Both the position numbers and the translations under genes were made by a program. A stretch of 64,000 nt of DNA from Acidobacteriaceae bacterium (GTDB lineage Bacteria; Acidobacteriota; Terriglobia; Terriglobales; Acidobacteriaceae): contig JANXYB010000012.1 in NCBI GenBank assembly GCA_025350325.1, positions 59,754 to 123,753 on the forward strand, given 5' to 3'. The notes under the pieces are model-generated. The model did not search any database and was not told where the DNA came from. It worked only from the letters and a program-made list of their open reading frames with translations. Positions 36,380 through 46,471 of this stretch are shown in pieces (the stretch's first letter is position 1; each line of letters opens with the position of its first letter).

Positions 36380-36435
36380 ATGCAGCACGCCCAGTTAAAA
36401 CGTTTCAACAGGGCGGTTTCGATTTGGGGGATCAC

Positions 36436-39400
36436 ATGAAACTCAGGGACGCAAGCGCTTCCTTCGTGCAGAAAACCCTATTGGTCTGGCTTTTTGTCTT
36501 CTCGTTGGGAGTGGTTGCCTCTGCTCAGGCGGGCAGAGGCGGGATCAGCGGTGTGGTGACCGATCCATCGCAGGCGGTTGTGCACGGCGCTAAAGTCACG
36601 GCCACCAATCATGCGACCGGCATCGCGCAATCCACTGTAACCACGGCTGCGGGGTTGTATTCCTTTGTCTCACTGAACCCCGGCGCTTATGACGTCAGCG
36701 CCAGTATCCAAGGCTTCGCAACCATCACGCAAGACAATGTGGCGGTCAACGTTGACCAGGTCAGCACCGTGAATATTGTGCTTCGTGTAGGCAGCGTAAA
36801 TGAGGAAGTGACCGTAACAGGGTCGTCGTCCCTCGTGGATTCGACCAACTCCACAGTTGGCCAACTGATAGATTCAGCAACCATCGAACGAGTTCCGTTG
36901 CTGACGCGCAATGTCTACGACCTGGTGCAACTGAGTGCCGGTGTCACGCCAGCCAATGGATCGCCAAATTCTTCGAGTTCAGAGGCCATCATCAACATCT
37001 CGTCGGGGCGCCCGGGAGTAGATGTGTCTTCGTACACAATTAACGGCGCCATCATCGGCTCGGTCTATTACATGCTCGACGGCAGCCCGCTCGGTATTGC
37101 CGAAAACAACGCCGCCGCCATTATCCCAGCGATGGAGATCCCCCAAGATGGCGTCGAAGAATACCGCGTGGAAACCCAGAATACGCCGGCCTCATATCAG
37201 AGCGGCGGCGCGGGAGTCATTAGCCTGGTCAGCAAATCCGGTGGCGACAAATTTCATGGCGACGCCTTTGGCGTTTTTCGGCCCGACTTTCTTGCGGCGA
37301 ACGACTACTTCAACAAGCAAAGCCAGATAGTGAACGGCCAGCCCAACCAGTCGCCGAGTTTCCATCGCTATCAAGAAGGCGGTTCGATCAGCGGGCCCAT
37401 TTTGCGCAAAAAACTCTTTTTCTTTGGAGATTACGAAGCGACGCAGCAGGAGATGTTTGACGGGTCAAATACGTTTGCTGTTCCCACTACGGCAGAGCGA
37501 ACCGGCGATTTTTCCAACATGGGCTTTACGATCTACGATCCGACGCTACCCGACAACCCAGATGGAACACGCCAGCCGGTCGCCGGCAACAAGATCGCAA
37601 ATCCCAACCCCATCGCGCTGAAATTTCTGGCGCATTTTCCAAAGTGCAACTACCCCAGCCCCTCGACGTGTGACTCGGCCACGACCGATGTCTCGCCCAA
37701 CCTTTATGTGCCAGGCCTTGACCCCACGACCCAGCAGAAGTTCGATGTGCGCATCGATTATTACAAGACGGAGCGTCAGCGCATCTTCGGGCGTTTTTCT
37801 TTTGACCGGCTCTTCACCTCGGGTGTCAACGCGTTTAAAAATCCGTGGGATCTCAATTACGCACAGAACATCACCAACGGCCGCAACTTCATTCTCGGAG
37901 ACGACTACACCCTGAACCCCACAACGGTGTTGGAGTTGCGATACTCATTTACTCGTCATTTTGAAAAACAGGGTGGCGATCCTGGGCAAGCAGCTGTCGA
38001 CAGTCTTGCCTCGCTTGGATTCGTTACGCCAACTGCAGCCGATGAAGTTTTCAAAACACTTCCATATGTGAACTTCGACGACGTCGGGGGCGGCATCGGC
38101 GGCACCGCAAATTACAACAACTTTGTGTATGCCAGCGAAAACAATGATTTCAGCGCGAGCGTCACTAAGGTTGTCGGCAAACATGAGATCAGCGCCGGCG
38201 CTGAATATATGAAGAGGTTTCTCAACGTAGGCCAGCCGCCCTCGCCCTCCGGCGCATACGCATTCGATGTTTCTGCGACCGACCAGACAACTGCCAACGG
38301 CGGTGGGGGCAGCGACTTCGCATCGTTCCTCATGGGAATGGGAGAGCAGCCGGGATCGGAAGGTAACGATGCACCGAACTTTACCAAGGACCTTTTCGTC
38401 GCTGAAGCTAGCCCTTATTACGCTACCTTCTTACAAGATACGTACCATCCCAATCACGCTTTGACCATCACTGCGGGGCTGCGCTGGGACATTTTTGGGG
38501 GCAAGACGGAGCGGCATAATCGCCTCGAATATTTCAACCCTGGTGTTGCAGCATCGGCGAGCGGCGTATCGTTTACCGGCGCCGAGGCTTACGCCCGAAG
38601 CGGCGCTCGCTCTCCATTCACTACAAATTTTAAGGACTTTGGTCCCCGCCTGGGATTTGCATGGCAGCCGCTGAGCAAGTTTGTCGTCCGTGGAGGAGGC
38701 GGGTTTTACTTTGGTCCCAGTGCGCAGATGGTCGGTGGCGCGGGCTTGAACAGCGACGGATACTCTACGGTTACGAATTGGGACGCGACCTGTTTCAATG
38801 CAGACGGCAACACTGTGTATAACGGCACGAATCAATGCGTAGGTGCGACAGGCGGCCCAGCGCCGAGCACGACAGGCATCTATTCTCTGAGCGACCCGTT
38901 TCCGCAGGGCGTAGTTCCGCTCATCAGCGCGCCGACCGGATTAGGCAACAATCTGGGCACAGTTTTGAACACGATGTTGCATTCACAGCGCACACAAGAA
39001 ACGTACAATTTCAACTTCGGTCTTGAATACCAGTTTCCGCATGACGTCGTTGTGAGTGCCAGTTACGTAGGAAGCAGAGGTCTTTTCTTGCCGCTCGGCA
39101 ATCTTGACTTGAATCAGCTTCCCTTAAGCGTCATCGCGGCAAATGGTTATTCGTTGTGTCTCGATAACTCAAATCCAGACTGTGTGATGCAGCCCAATGC
39201 ATGGGCGAATATTCTGCCGCCTACCAATGCAAACTATGGCTCGCCCACGGTCCCTCTTTGGGTAACGTTGCAGCCTTATCCGCAATTCGGCAACGGAAAT
39301 TACGGTGCCGGGAATGGGGTAAATGTTCACGGCTATCCGGGCGGCGATTCTGAGTACAGTTCTTTGCAAACCAAGCTGCAGAAGCGCTTGACTGCACATT

Positions 39401-40119
39401 TCACGACGCTCGCTTCCTTCACGTGGGGCAAGATCATGACCGACGATGGAAATCCTCCGCTGGGATTTGTTGGTTCCCACGCTGGAGGGCCGCAGGACGC
39501 GAAGAATCTAAGCCTGGAGCACTCCATCAGCCCGCAGGACGTGAAGTATCAATTGACTTGGCAAGCCTCTTACGATCTGCCTGTGGGCAACGGCAGGGCT
39601 CTCAATTTGAACGGAGTGGGCAACGCAATTCTTGGGGGCTGGACGGCTGACGGCGTCTTCTACCTTAGCAGCGGCATTCCCATTGCTTCGCCCTCGGTGA
39701 ACGCGCCGATTTCATACTTCAATCAGCGGCCTAACTTGACTTGCGACCCCAGCAAAGGCGCACCGCATACCGCAGTCCAGTGGTTCACGCCTAATTGCTT
39801 TTCGCAGCCTGGGGACAACCAAAGCCCGTTTCTTCCCGGGAACGCTCCGCCGTATCTTGACCACGTACGCACCATGGGAGCGAATGACCTTGATCTAACG
39901 CTCTCGAAAACGTTCAAGCTGGGCAGAGAGCGAAATCTTCACATCGACATCTCTTCCTTCAACGTCGCTAACAAGCCGCAGTTTGGGCCGCCTGGCGTGA
40001 CCGGGGAGTTCCCGCTCGATGGAAATAACAATGCCTACAGCAGCTCATCCTTCGGGCGCATCACTAGCGACTCCAACTCGCCGCGTCAATTTCAGTTTGG
40101 TTCGCGCTTTACGTTTTGA
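36436..40119 (+). CDS. TonB-dependent receptor with carboxypeptidase-regulatory-like domain (Oar type), no. 2
   Basis: About 1227 residues from the ATG at 36436 (signal KTLLVWLFVFSLGVVASAQA); the frame opens at 36367. The N-terminal Cna-B-like domain (GISGVVTDPSQAVVHGAKV, then YSFVSLNPGAYDVSASI) precedes a plug (ATIERVPLLTRNVYDLVQL, YMLDGSPLGIAENN, IPQDGVEEYRVETQNTPASY) and a long barrel (FFFGDYEATQQ, RIDYYKTERQRIFGRFSF) ending in FQFGSRFTF. It is the same type as receptor 1 but clearly a different paralogue. Divergent from the GH2 enzyme; likely imports a ligand released by these enzymes (inference). Confidence 0.9.
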   Translation: MKLRDASASFVQKTLLVWLFVFSLGVVASAQAGRGGISGVVTDPSQAVVHGAKVTATNHATGIAQSTVTTAAGLYSFVSLNPGAYDVSASIQGFATITQDNVAVNVDQVSTVNIVLRVGSVNEEVTVTGSSSLVDSTNSTVGQLIDSATIERVPLLTRNVYDLVQLSAGVTPANGSPNSSSSEAIINISSGRPGVDVSSYTINGAIIGSVYYMLDGSPLGIAENNAAAIIPAMEIPQDGVEEYRVETQNTPASYQSGGAGVISLVSKSGGDKFHGDAFGVFRPDFLAANDYFNKQSQIVNGQPNQSPSFHRYQEGGSISGPILRKKLFFFGDYEATQQEMFDGSNTFAVPTTAERTGDFSNMGFTIYDPTLPDNPDGTRQPVAGNKIANPNPIALKFLAHFPKCNYPSPSTCDSATTDVSPNLYVPGLDPTTQQKFDVRIDYYKTERQRIFGRFSFDRLFTSGVNAFKNPWDLNYAQNITNGRNFILGDDYTLNPTTVLELRYSFTRHFEKQGGDPGQAAVDSLASLGFVTPTAADEVFKTLPYVNFDDVGGGIGGTANYNNFVYASENNDFSASVTKVVGKHEISAGAEYMKRFLNVGQPPSPSGAYAFDVSATDQTTANGGGGSDFASFLMGMGEQPGSEGNDAPNFTKDLFVAEASPYYATFLQDTYHPNHALTITAGLRWDIFGGKTERHNRLEYFNPGVAASASGVSFTGAEAYARSGARSPFTTNFKDFGPRLGFAWQPLSKFVVRGGGGFYFGPSAQMVGGAGLNSDGYSTVTNWDATCFNADGNTVYNGTNQCVGATGGPAPSTTGIYSLSDPFPQGVVPLISAPTGLGNNLGTVLNTMLHSQRTQETYNFNFGLEYQFPHDVVVSASYVGSRGLFLPLGNLDLNQLPLSVIAANGYSLCLDNSNPDCVMQPNAWANILPPTNANYGSPTVPLWVTLQPYPQFGNGNYGAGNGVNVHGYPGGDSEYSSLQTKLQKRLTAHFTTLASFTWGKIMTDDGNPPLGFVGSHAGGPQDAKNLSLEHSISPQDVKYQLTWQASYDLPVGNGRALNLNGVGNAILGGWTADGVFYLSSGIPIASPSVNAPISYFNQRPNLTCDPSKGAPHTAVQWFTPNCFSQPGDNQSPFLPGNAPPYLDHVRTMGANDLDLTLSKTFKLGRERNLHIDISSFNVANKPQFGPPGVTGEFPLDGNNNAYSSSSFGRITSDSNSPRQFQFGSRFTF

Positions 40120-40328
40120 CGTGGGGTTGTGGACATAAGTGCTTCTCGTCAATGGCGGGACTATCGTGCATTTGAAGCTATGACGTCGACGGTTTGCACG
40201 GGGTTTTACACAAGATGCCACCCATCCCAAGGATCATCTATCGAGAGACGAAAGAACTCCGTGCGCGCCGGCGCATCTAAGCTGTGTTGAGACCGATTCC
40301 TTAGGTTAAGTGCTTTGGGGTGCGATTC

Positions 40329-41516
40329 ATGACAGAGGCCGTAATAATTTCTGCGGTGCGAACGGCAGTCGGGAAATTTCAAGGTTCGCTGCAGCCCTTT
40401 ACTGCACCGAGACTAGGCGCGCTCGTGGTACGTGAAGCAGTTCGTCGCGCGGGCGTTGATGCAGCGGATTTAGACGACTGCATCATGGGTTGTGTACTGC
40501 AGGCGGGTCTGGGGCAGAACCCCGCACGCCAAGCCGCAATTTATGGGGGATTGCCGGCGGAGGTCGGAGCCCTTACGGTGAACCAGGTCTGCGGATCAGG
40601 TCTGCGAGCCGTAGCGCTGGCCGCACAGGCTATTCAAACCGGCGACGCCAAGATCGTTGTCGCAGGGGGCATGGAGTCTATGACCAACGCGCCCTATCTG
40701 CTGCCGCAAGCCAGGGCAGGCTATCGCATGGGCAACGGAGCGCTCATCGATGCCATGATCAATGATGGCTTGTGGGACGCCTACAACAATTTTCATATGG
40801 GTGCGGGCGCGGAGATGGTCGCGGAGAAATACGGCATCACGCGAGAAGAGCAGGATGCATTTGCTGTCGAGTCTCACCGCCGGGCCGCAGCAGCAACGAA
40901 GGATGGTAGTTTTCTCGATGAAATTTTGTCGGTTGAATTGCCGCCAGCTAAAAAGGGAGACGCTGCACGATCTTTTGAAGTCGACGAAGGAGTCCGTCCC
41001 GGCACTACAACCGAAATCCTCAGCCGTCTCAAACCAGCCTTCAAAAACGGCGGCACGGTGACTGCAGGGAACGCGCCCGGCATTAGCGATGGCGCGGCCG
41101 CTCTAGTGGTCACGAGCGCCGAGCATGCAAGGGAACTGGGCATCTCGCCTCTCGCCGTAATCCGCGCGCAAGCCACGGCTGGGCGCGCTCCAGAATGGTT
41201 TAGTCTCGCGCCCATCGATGCCGTACGCAAGGTTATCGCCAAGACTGGCTGGTCGCTTGATTCGGTAGAACTGTTTGAACTAAATGAGGCCTTCAGCGTT
41301 CAAGCGCTCGCAGTAATTCGAGAACTTGGCCTGGATTCGGCCCGCATCAATATTCATGGTGGAGCAGTCGCTCTCGGTCATCCCATTGGAGCAAGTGGAG
41401 CACGCGTGCTGGTCACCCTGCTGTCGGCGATGGCGCAGCGACGTGCTAGACGAGGGATTGCCGCTCTCTGCCTCGGTGGCGGCAATGCCGTTGCCTTGGC
41501 GGTTGAGCGAGTCTAA
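40329..41516 (+). CDS. Acetyl-CoA C-acetyltransferase (thiolase)
   Basis: About 395 residues from the ATG at 40329 (the GTG at 40320 is in frame). The acyl-accepting Cys is in [10 protein letters not shown] (residue 88), the catalytic His in [16 protein letters not shown] and the second Cys in [26 protein letters not shown] is also conserved. The enzyme condenses two acetyl-CoA or cleaves acetoacetyl-CoA or longer 3-ketoacyl-CoA, as in fatty-acid degradation, ketone or PHB metabolism. No partner genes are adjacent, so the pathway is not resolved. Cytoplasmic. Confidence 0.92.
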   Translation: MTEAVIISAVRTAVGKFQGSLQPFTAPRLGALVVREAVRRAGVDAADLDDCIMGCVLQAGLGQNPARQAAIYGGLPAEVGALTVNQVCGSGLRAVALAAQAIQTGDAKIVVAGGMESMTNAPYLLPQARAGYRMGNGALIDAMINDGLWDAYNNFHMGAGAEMVAEKYGITREEQDAFAVESHRRAAAATKDGSFLDEILSVELPPAKKGDAARSFEVDEGVRPGTTTEILSRLKPAFKNGGTVTAGNAPGISDGAAALVVTSAEHARELGISPLAVIRAQATAGRAPEWFSLAPIDAVRKVIAKTGWSLDSVELFELNEAFSVQALAVIRELGLDSARINIHGGAVALGHPIGASGARVLVTLLSAMAQRRARRGIAALCLGGGNAVALAVERV

Positions 41517-41524
41517 GCCAGGTC

Positions 41525-41542
41525 ATCAATAAAGCTATTGAT
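41525..41542. repeat. AT-rich perfect inverted repeat
   Basis: ATCAATA-AAGC-TATTGAT, a 7-bp dyad directly after the thiolase stop. No T-run follows, so a terminator role is weak. It could be a protein-binding site for the efflux operon. Confidence 0.4.
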
Positions 41543-41577
41543 CACTATTGCACCCGCCTCTTTTCGCGCATTGCTAT

Positions 41578-41593
41578 TGTCCGTTATCGGACA
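41578..41593. promoter_or_regulatory. Candidate upstream activating site for the NtrC-type activator
   Basis: TGTCCG-TTAT-CGGACA is a perfect 6-bp dyad with 4-base spacer. It lies about 95 bases upstream of the -24 element, the usual distance for a sigma-54 activator site. The operon it precedes encodes its own sigma-54 activator. Confidence 0.55.
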
Positions 41594-41684
41594 GTTCACA
41601 TTGCAACCGGTCAACTAGTCTTAAATATCCGAAGCGAGACATCGTCCTAAGTGCCGTATTATGAGGGGTTACAGCACGCGGCGT

Positions 41685-41701
41685 TTGGCATAGCAAGTGC
41701 A
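41685..41701 (+). promoter_or_regulatory. Candidate sigma-54 (-24/-12) promoter of the efflux operon
   Basis: TTGGCATAGCAAGTGCA has the essential GG (41687-41688) and GC (41699-41700) exactly 12 bases apart, as in the consensus TTGGCACG-N4-TTGCA. The predicted +1 is about 41712, at the GTG that precedes the ATG of the adaptor gene, which would give an almost leaderless message. Confidence 0.55.
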
Positions 41702-41714
41702 TTAGTCCGTTGTG

Positions 41715-42983
41715 ATGGATATTGCACGCCCAGACTTGAAGAAGCAAAAGACGCGTCGGCTGATCTTATGGGCCGGCATTGCAGCGGTGGCCGTTATTGG
41801 TGCAGTGATCCTGGTGGCTCGGCTCAAACCGGCAGCGCCAACCGTCGACTCGTCAACCGTTTGGCCAGACACAGTCAAGCGCGGTAACATGATCCGCCAA
41901 GTGCGCGGCTCGACCGGCTCACTGGTTCCGCGCGAAGACAGTATTGAACTGATCCCGGCGCAAACAGATGCAACAGTTGTTCGCATTCGCGCGCTTCCCG
42001 GCGCGCAGGTCACGCCTAACACCGTGCTGCTCGAACTGACCGATCCGCAACTGCAGCAGCAGGTACTCAACGCGCAGTTGGCGCTCAAGGCTTCGCAGGC
42101 GGATTACAAAAGCCTGCAGGCCACGCTGCGAAGCACATTGATGGACAAGAAAGCATCGGCCGCGCAGGTCAACACTGACTACACGCAGGACCAATTGCAG
42201 GCCCAGACCGACAAAGCTCTTTATGATCTGGGCGTTATTTCAGGCGTGGCATTGAGCAAATCAAAGAACACGGCGGACCAACTCACGACCCAGCATCAAC
42301 TCAGCAAAGAGCAGATCGATATGAACGAGAAAGCGATTGAGGTCCAGCTCGCTTCATCGCAGACCAAGGTCGATCAGGCCAAGGCGCTGCTCGATCTTTA
42401 CCAGAAGCAGGCCGCGGCCCTTCAGGTCAGGTCCACAATCTCTGGCACGCTGGCGCAATTGCCGACGCCGGTGCAGGTAGGCCAGCACGTGACAGCAGGA
42501 ACATCGGTGGCCGAGGTGATTCAGCGCGACAAGCTCAAGGCTGCGCTGCAAATCGCTGAGACGCAGGCGCGCGACATTCAGATTGGTCAACCCGCTTCCA
42601 TCGACACGCACAACGGTGTTATTCCGGGTCACGTTACAAGAATTGATCCTTCTGTATTGAACGGAACGCGCACCGTTGACGTAGCTCTTGATGGCCCGCT
42701 ACCTCCGGGTGCGGTTCCGCAGTTGAGCGTAGATGGAACCATCGATCTGGAACGCCTTACGAATGTGCTGTATGTTGGCCGCCCAGCTCTTGGCAACGAA
42801 AATTCGACCTTAAGTCTGTTCAAAGAAGACCCGGAACACAAGGGTGCGGTACGCGTGCCAGTCAAGGTCGGCCGCGCATCGGTCAACAGCATTCAGGTGC
42901 TGGACGGTTTGAAAGAAGGCGACACGGTAATCCTTTCGGATATGTCGCGCTACGATACCCAGGATCGCATCCGGCTCGAGTAG
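41715..42983 (+). CDS. Efflux periplasmic adaptor (HlyD/MacA-like membrane fusion protein)
   Basis: About 422 residues. A short basic N-terminus (MDIARPDLKKQKTRR) and one membrane helix (LILWAGIAAVAVIGAVILVA) anchor it in the inner membrane. The periplasmic part has a lipoyl-like half (VVRIRALPGAQVTPNTVLLEL), a coiled coil (about 115-235; QAQTDKALYDLG, SSQTKVDQAKALLDLYQKQ), the second lipoyl half (STISGTLAQLPTPVQVGQHV) and a beta-barrel domain. By family it links an inner-membrane ABC transporter to a TolC channel. No Shine-Dalgarno site precedes the ATG. It is the first gene of a unit that supplies both other parts. Confidence 0.9.
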   Translation: MDIARPDLKKQKTRRLILWAGIAAVAVIGAVILVARLKPAAPTVDSSTVWPDTVKRGNMIRQVRGSTGSLVPREDSIELIPAQTDATVVRIRALPGAQVTPNTVLLELTDPQLQQQVLNAQLALKASQADYKSLQATLRSTLMDKKASAAQVNTDYTQDQLQAQTDKALYDLGVISGVALSKSKNTADQLTTQHQLSKEQIDMNEKAIEVQLASSQTKVDQAKALLDLYQKQAAALQVRSTISGTLAQLPTPVQVGQHVTAGTSVAEVIQRDKLKAALQIAETQARDIQIGQPASIDTHNGVIPGHVTRIDPSVLNGTRTVDVALDGPLPPGAVPQLSVDGTIDLERLTNVLYVGRPALGNENSTLSLFKEDPEHKGAVRVPVKVGRASVNSIQVLDGLKEGDTVILSDMSRYDTQDRIRLE

Positions 42984-43045
42984 AGCAGCACCGTGATTGA
43001 ATACACGGCGGCACAATCTCATCACAATAAAGGGAGATGATGGCA

Positions 43046-43762
43046 ATGATTGACAAGCTGATCGACATCGAAGATTTGACCAAGGTCTTTTACACCGACG
43101 AAGTGGAGACCCACGCGCTCTCCGGCATCCACCTCACCATTGCGCGTGGCGAATACGTAGCCATGTCGGGCCCGTCGGGCTGCGGAAAGTCGACGCTGCT
43201 GTCCATCCTGGGGCTACTCGATACACCAACCGGCGGTAAGTATCTGCTCAACAACAAGCCCGTTGAAAATCTGAGTTTTGGAGAGCGTTCGCGCATCCGT
43301 AACCAGGAAATTGGCTTTATCTTCCAGAGCTTCAATCTCATTGGCGATCTTACCGTTGAAGAGAATGTTGAGTTGCCCCTCACCTACCGCGCGGGCATGC
43401 CGTCAGGGGAACGCAAGAAGCGTGTGAAGGAAGCACTGGAGCGCGTCAATATGGCGCATCGCATGCGACATTATCCAGCGCAGCTCTCCGGTGGTCAGCA
43501 ACAGCGCGTGGCTGTGGCTCGTGCGCTTGCTGGTTCGCCGTCGATCCTGCTGGCCGATGAGCCTACCGGCAACCTCGACTCAAAGAATGGTGAAGCGGTG
43601 ATGCATCTGCTGGCCGACCTGCATCGCGAGGGTTCCACGATCTGCATGGTGACGCACGATCCGCGCTTCGCAAAGCATGCGCAGCGCGAAGTGCATTTGT
43701 TCGACGGCAAGGTTGTCTCTGAAGATGAGCTCAGGAAGCTGACTGAAGAAGTCGAGGTCTAG
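43046..43762 (+). CDS. ABC transporter ATP-binding protein (MacB/LolD type), first copy
   Basis: About 238 residues. Walker A is GPSGCGKST, the Q-loop segment GFIFQSFNLIGDLTVEENV, the signature LSGGQQQRVAVARAL, Walker [13 protein letters not shown] and the switch His in CMVTHDPRFAKHA. All catalytic residues are intact. The ATG at 43046 is nine bases from AGGGAG; in-frame ATGs at 43037 and 43040 are too close. It should energise the MacB-like permeases that follow, forming a type VII (mechanotransmission) ABC system with the adaptor and TolC protein. Confidence 0.93.
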   Translation: MIDKLIDIEDLTKVFYTDEVETHALSGIHLTIARGEYVAMSGPSGCGKSTLLSILGLLDTPTGGKYLLNNKPVENLSFGERSRIRNQEIGFIFQSFNLIGDLTVEENVELPLTYRAGMPSGERKKRVKEALERVNMAHRMRHYPAQLSGGQQQRVAVARALAGSPSILLADEPTGNLDSKNGEAVMHLLADLHREGSTICMVTHDPRFAKHAQREVHLFDGKVVSEDELRKLTEEVEV

Positions 43763-43946
43763 TAAGTCTCACGATTCCTGCGAAACGCTCCGCATCGGCC
43801 ATGCGGCCCAGATCGTCAAGTCGTTCGCTGTTCTGGCTCCCGTTCTCGTCGTGGACGGCGCAGTTCGTTGGCCTTGGTGCAACCTCACAACCAACCGGCG
43901 CAGATTATCAAGTTCAATCGGCAAGACTCACTACGGGGAGATAGAA

Positions 43947-46433
43947 ATGAAAAACCTGTGGCTCGACCTTCGCTACGCTTTGCGCCAGTTACGCAAGTCA
44001 CCCGCCTTCGCGCTAGCGGCTGTGCTGACACTTGCCTTCGGAATAGGCGCGACCACTGCGATCTTTTCCATCGTAGAGGGCGTTTTGCTGCGGCCTTTGC
44101 CCTTTCCTGATTCTGGCCGGCTCGCTATACTCGGCGACTCGCTCGAAGGCGTCGATATGAGCGGCGGTCCGCCTCCGACGACCGCTGCCGAGGTGCGTGC
44201 CTATGCCCGCGACACTCATGCGTTTGCTGCTCTGGGTGCCTATCGGCAAACGAGTTTCGAATTATCCGGGGTTGGTGACCCCGCCCAGATTAATGCATCG
44301 CGTATGAACTCCGGCATCTTTCCTGTACTGGGCGTTTCTCCTTTAATGGGGCGCACCTTTTCGCAACAGGAAGACGACAGCAGCCAGCAGGTAACTGTTA
44401 TCAGCTACCAGATGTGGCGCGGTCGCTTCCACAGCGCGGCCAATATTCTTGGGCAAAAAGTTCTCCTTGACCGCAAACCTTACGACATTATCGGCGTGAT
44501 GCCGCGCGATTTCGAATTTCCACTCGTACCGGGACAGTTGAATCGAAGTGAACTGTGGATGCCGATGAGCCTCACGCAAGGTGAAATTGTTCAGGGAGCG
44601 GGCAGCTGGAATTTCACCTCAGTCGGTCGCCTGAAGCCCGGTATCACCATCGCGCAGGCCATCGAGGATGCACAGCCGGCGGCTCAGGAAATCATGCGCA
44701 ACCTTCCCCCTGCGATGGGCAGCTTACGCATTCATCCAGTGGTTGTGCCCCTCACAGAGAGTACTGTTTCACAAGCGCGTCCCCTAGTGCGCATGCTGTT
44801 CCTTGCCGTCGGTGTAGTACTCTTCATTGCCGGCGCGAACCTCGCAGGATTGTTGCTGGTTCGGGTGATTCGCCGTCGCCGAGAAATCTCAGTGAGACTT
44901 GCACTCGGAGCAAGCGCGGCTACCATTGTGCGGCAGTCTCTTGTGGAGTCGCTGGTGCTCAGCACGAGCGGCGGTCTGTTAGGTCTTGCCTTGGCTGCGT
45001 TTGCGTTGCGGGTTGGCGTCAGCTTCCTTCCCGAAACCTTGCCTCGCGTCGGGTCGATCAGCCTTGACTGGAAGGTTGTAGCTTTCGCGCTTGGACTGGC
45101 AGTGCTAACAGGTTTGCTGTGCGGCCTAATCCCTGCGCTCACTGCTGCGCGCACCAGCGTCAATGAAGCCCTTAAAGAAGGCGGCCGTACCGGCACTGCC
45201 GGCGGTGGCCACGCCCATCTGCGCTCAGCCCTCGTCATTGCGGAACTCGCAGTGGCTCTCGTGCTGCTGACTGCTTCGGGCCTCTTATTGCGCAGCTTCA
45301 ACAAGATGCGTACCGTCGATCTCGGCTTTCGTACGGATCATCTTTTGAGCTCTTCCTATAGTCTGCCGAGCCAACAGTACTCCTCGCAAACCGCTGCCGA
45401 CGCATTCAATGCGGCGCTGTTGAACAAGCTCCAGCAGTTGCCGGGCGTCGAGGCTGTTGGTGTCACTTCGAATCTGCCTGCATCGGGGCAGAGCAACAAC
45501 AATGCATTCGTTCCCGAGGGTTATGTAGCGCCTAAAGGAGCAGGGCTGAGCATCGGGTGGAGTTCTCGTGTTACGGGCAATTATTTTCGCGCTGCAGGCA
45601 TCCCTCTTCTCAAGGGTCGCGACTTCACGCTGTCTGACCGGGCCGATTCCCCGCTCGTGGTGGTCGTGAATCGAACGCTGGCCGAACACTACTGGCCCGG
45701 ACAGGATCCCATCGGCAAGCGCATTCACATCGGCGTAGCCGAGAGCGCTACGCCCTGGATGACTGTCATCGGAGAGATAGGCGATATCAAACAGACTTCC
45801 GCTGAGGTCGCAACGCAAAGTCAGTTTTACACGCTTGATCGGCAGTTCAAAGCGTCGCTCGGACCATTCGCTCCGCCTGACATGATTACTGGAACTGGCG
45901 GATCGATCGTGGTTCGCAGCCAGTTACCGCCGGAGCAAATGGCCGACGCTCTGCGCGCTACTGTTCGTTCGATCGACCCGCAGCTCCCGCTTACACAAGT
46001 TGAATCCATGGACCAGGTGATAGCAGAGGGTCAGGCGTCGCGTCGCTTCAACACCGTGCTCATCTCCGCCTTTGGAGCAGCGGCCGTGATGCTCGCGGTG
46101 ATGGGTATTTACAGTGTCATTGCGTTCTCGGCCACCATGCGTACGCATGAAATGGCGATTCGAATGGCGCTCGGTTCGCAGCGGCTCTCCGTTGTGAAAT
46201 TAGTGCTGGTGTCTGGCGCCAAACTCGGCCTGATGGGGTGCGGCCTCGGTGCGATAGCAGCCATCTTTGCCACGCGCCTGCTGCGATCTTTGCTATTCCA
46301 AGTGGATCCGTTAGACCCCACCGTTATTGTGGTTGCGGCTCTGACGATTTTCCTGCTGGGCCTTGTAGCCTCAGTCATCCCGGCTGCCCGCGCGGCCTCA
46401 ATCGAGCCCATGCAGGCGCTCAGAACTGAATAG
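43947..46433 (+). CDS. MacB-like ABC permease, ADOP family, copy 1
   Basis: About 828 residues from the ATG at 43947 with GGGGAGA upstream. It has the ADOP pattern: N-terminal motif LRYALRQLRKSPAFALAAVLTLAFGIGATTAIFS (shown here as its start LRYALRQLRKSP), a MacB-type periplasmic domain, three helices (FLAVGVVLFIAGANLAGLLL), then a second MacB-like half starting near residue 430 and closing with a FtsX-type bundle (MAIRMALGSQR) and the family tail AASIEPMQALRTE. Such double-length permeases lack their own ATPase; here two ATPases are encoded nearby. Substrate unknown. Confidence 0.9.
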   Translation: MKNLWLDLRYALRQLRKSPAFALAAVLTLAFGIGATTAIFSIVEGVLLRPLPFPDSGRLAILGDSLEGVDMSGGPPPTTAAEVRAYARDTHAFAALGAYRQTSFELSGVGDPAQINASRMNSGIFPVLGVSPLMGRTFSQQEDDSSQQVTVISYQMWRGRFHSAANILGQKVLLDRKPYDIIGVMPRDFEFPLVPGQLNRSELWMPMSLTQGEIVQGAGSWNFTSVGRLKPGITIAQAIEDAQPAAQEIMRNLPPAMGSLRIHPVVVPLTESTVSQARPLVRMLFLAVGVVLFIAGANLAGLLLVRVIRRRREISVRLALGASAATIVRQSLVESLVLSTSGGLLGLALAAFALRVGVSFLPETLPRVGSISLDWKVVAFALGLAVLTGLLCGLIPALTAARTSVNEALKEGGRTGTAGGGHAHLRSALVIAELAVALVLLTASGLLLRSFNKMRTVDLGFRTDHLLSSSYSLPSQQYSSQTAADAFNAALLNKLQQLPGVEAVGVTSNLPASGQSNNNAFVPEGYVAPKGAGLSIGWSSRVTGNYFRAAGIPLLKGRDFTLSDRADSPLVVVVNRTLAEHYWPGQDPIGKRIHIGVAESATPWMTVIGEIGDIKQTSAEVATQSQFYTLDRQFKASLGPFAPPDMITGTGGSIVVRSQLPPEQMADALRATVRSIDPQLPLTQVESMDQVIAEGQASRRFNTVLISAFGAAAVMLAVMGIYSVIAFSATMRTHEMAIRMALGSQRLSVVKLVLVSGAKLGLMGCGLGAIAAIFATRLLRSLLFQVDPLDPTVIVVAALTIFLLGLVASVIPAARAASIEPMQALRTE

Positions 46434-46471
46434 CCGTCCTTTGTCTGCAGAGCAGCGATGAAACAAACGTC

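Larger units (their letters stand above)
36058..36435. other. Divergent control region between GH2 gene and TonB receptor 2
   Basis: No gene. It holds several short dyads: CATTCGTCGAATG at 36101-36113, CGGTCGACCG near 36154, and a CG-centred TTCAATCGTTTCAA at 36207-36220. A good sigma-70-like promoter for the receptor lies at 36351-36379. Confidence 0.5.
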
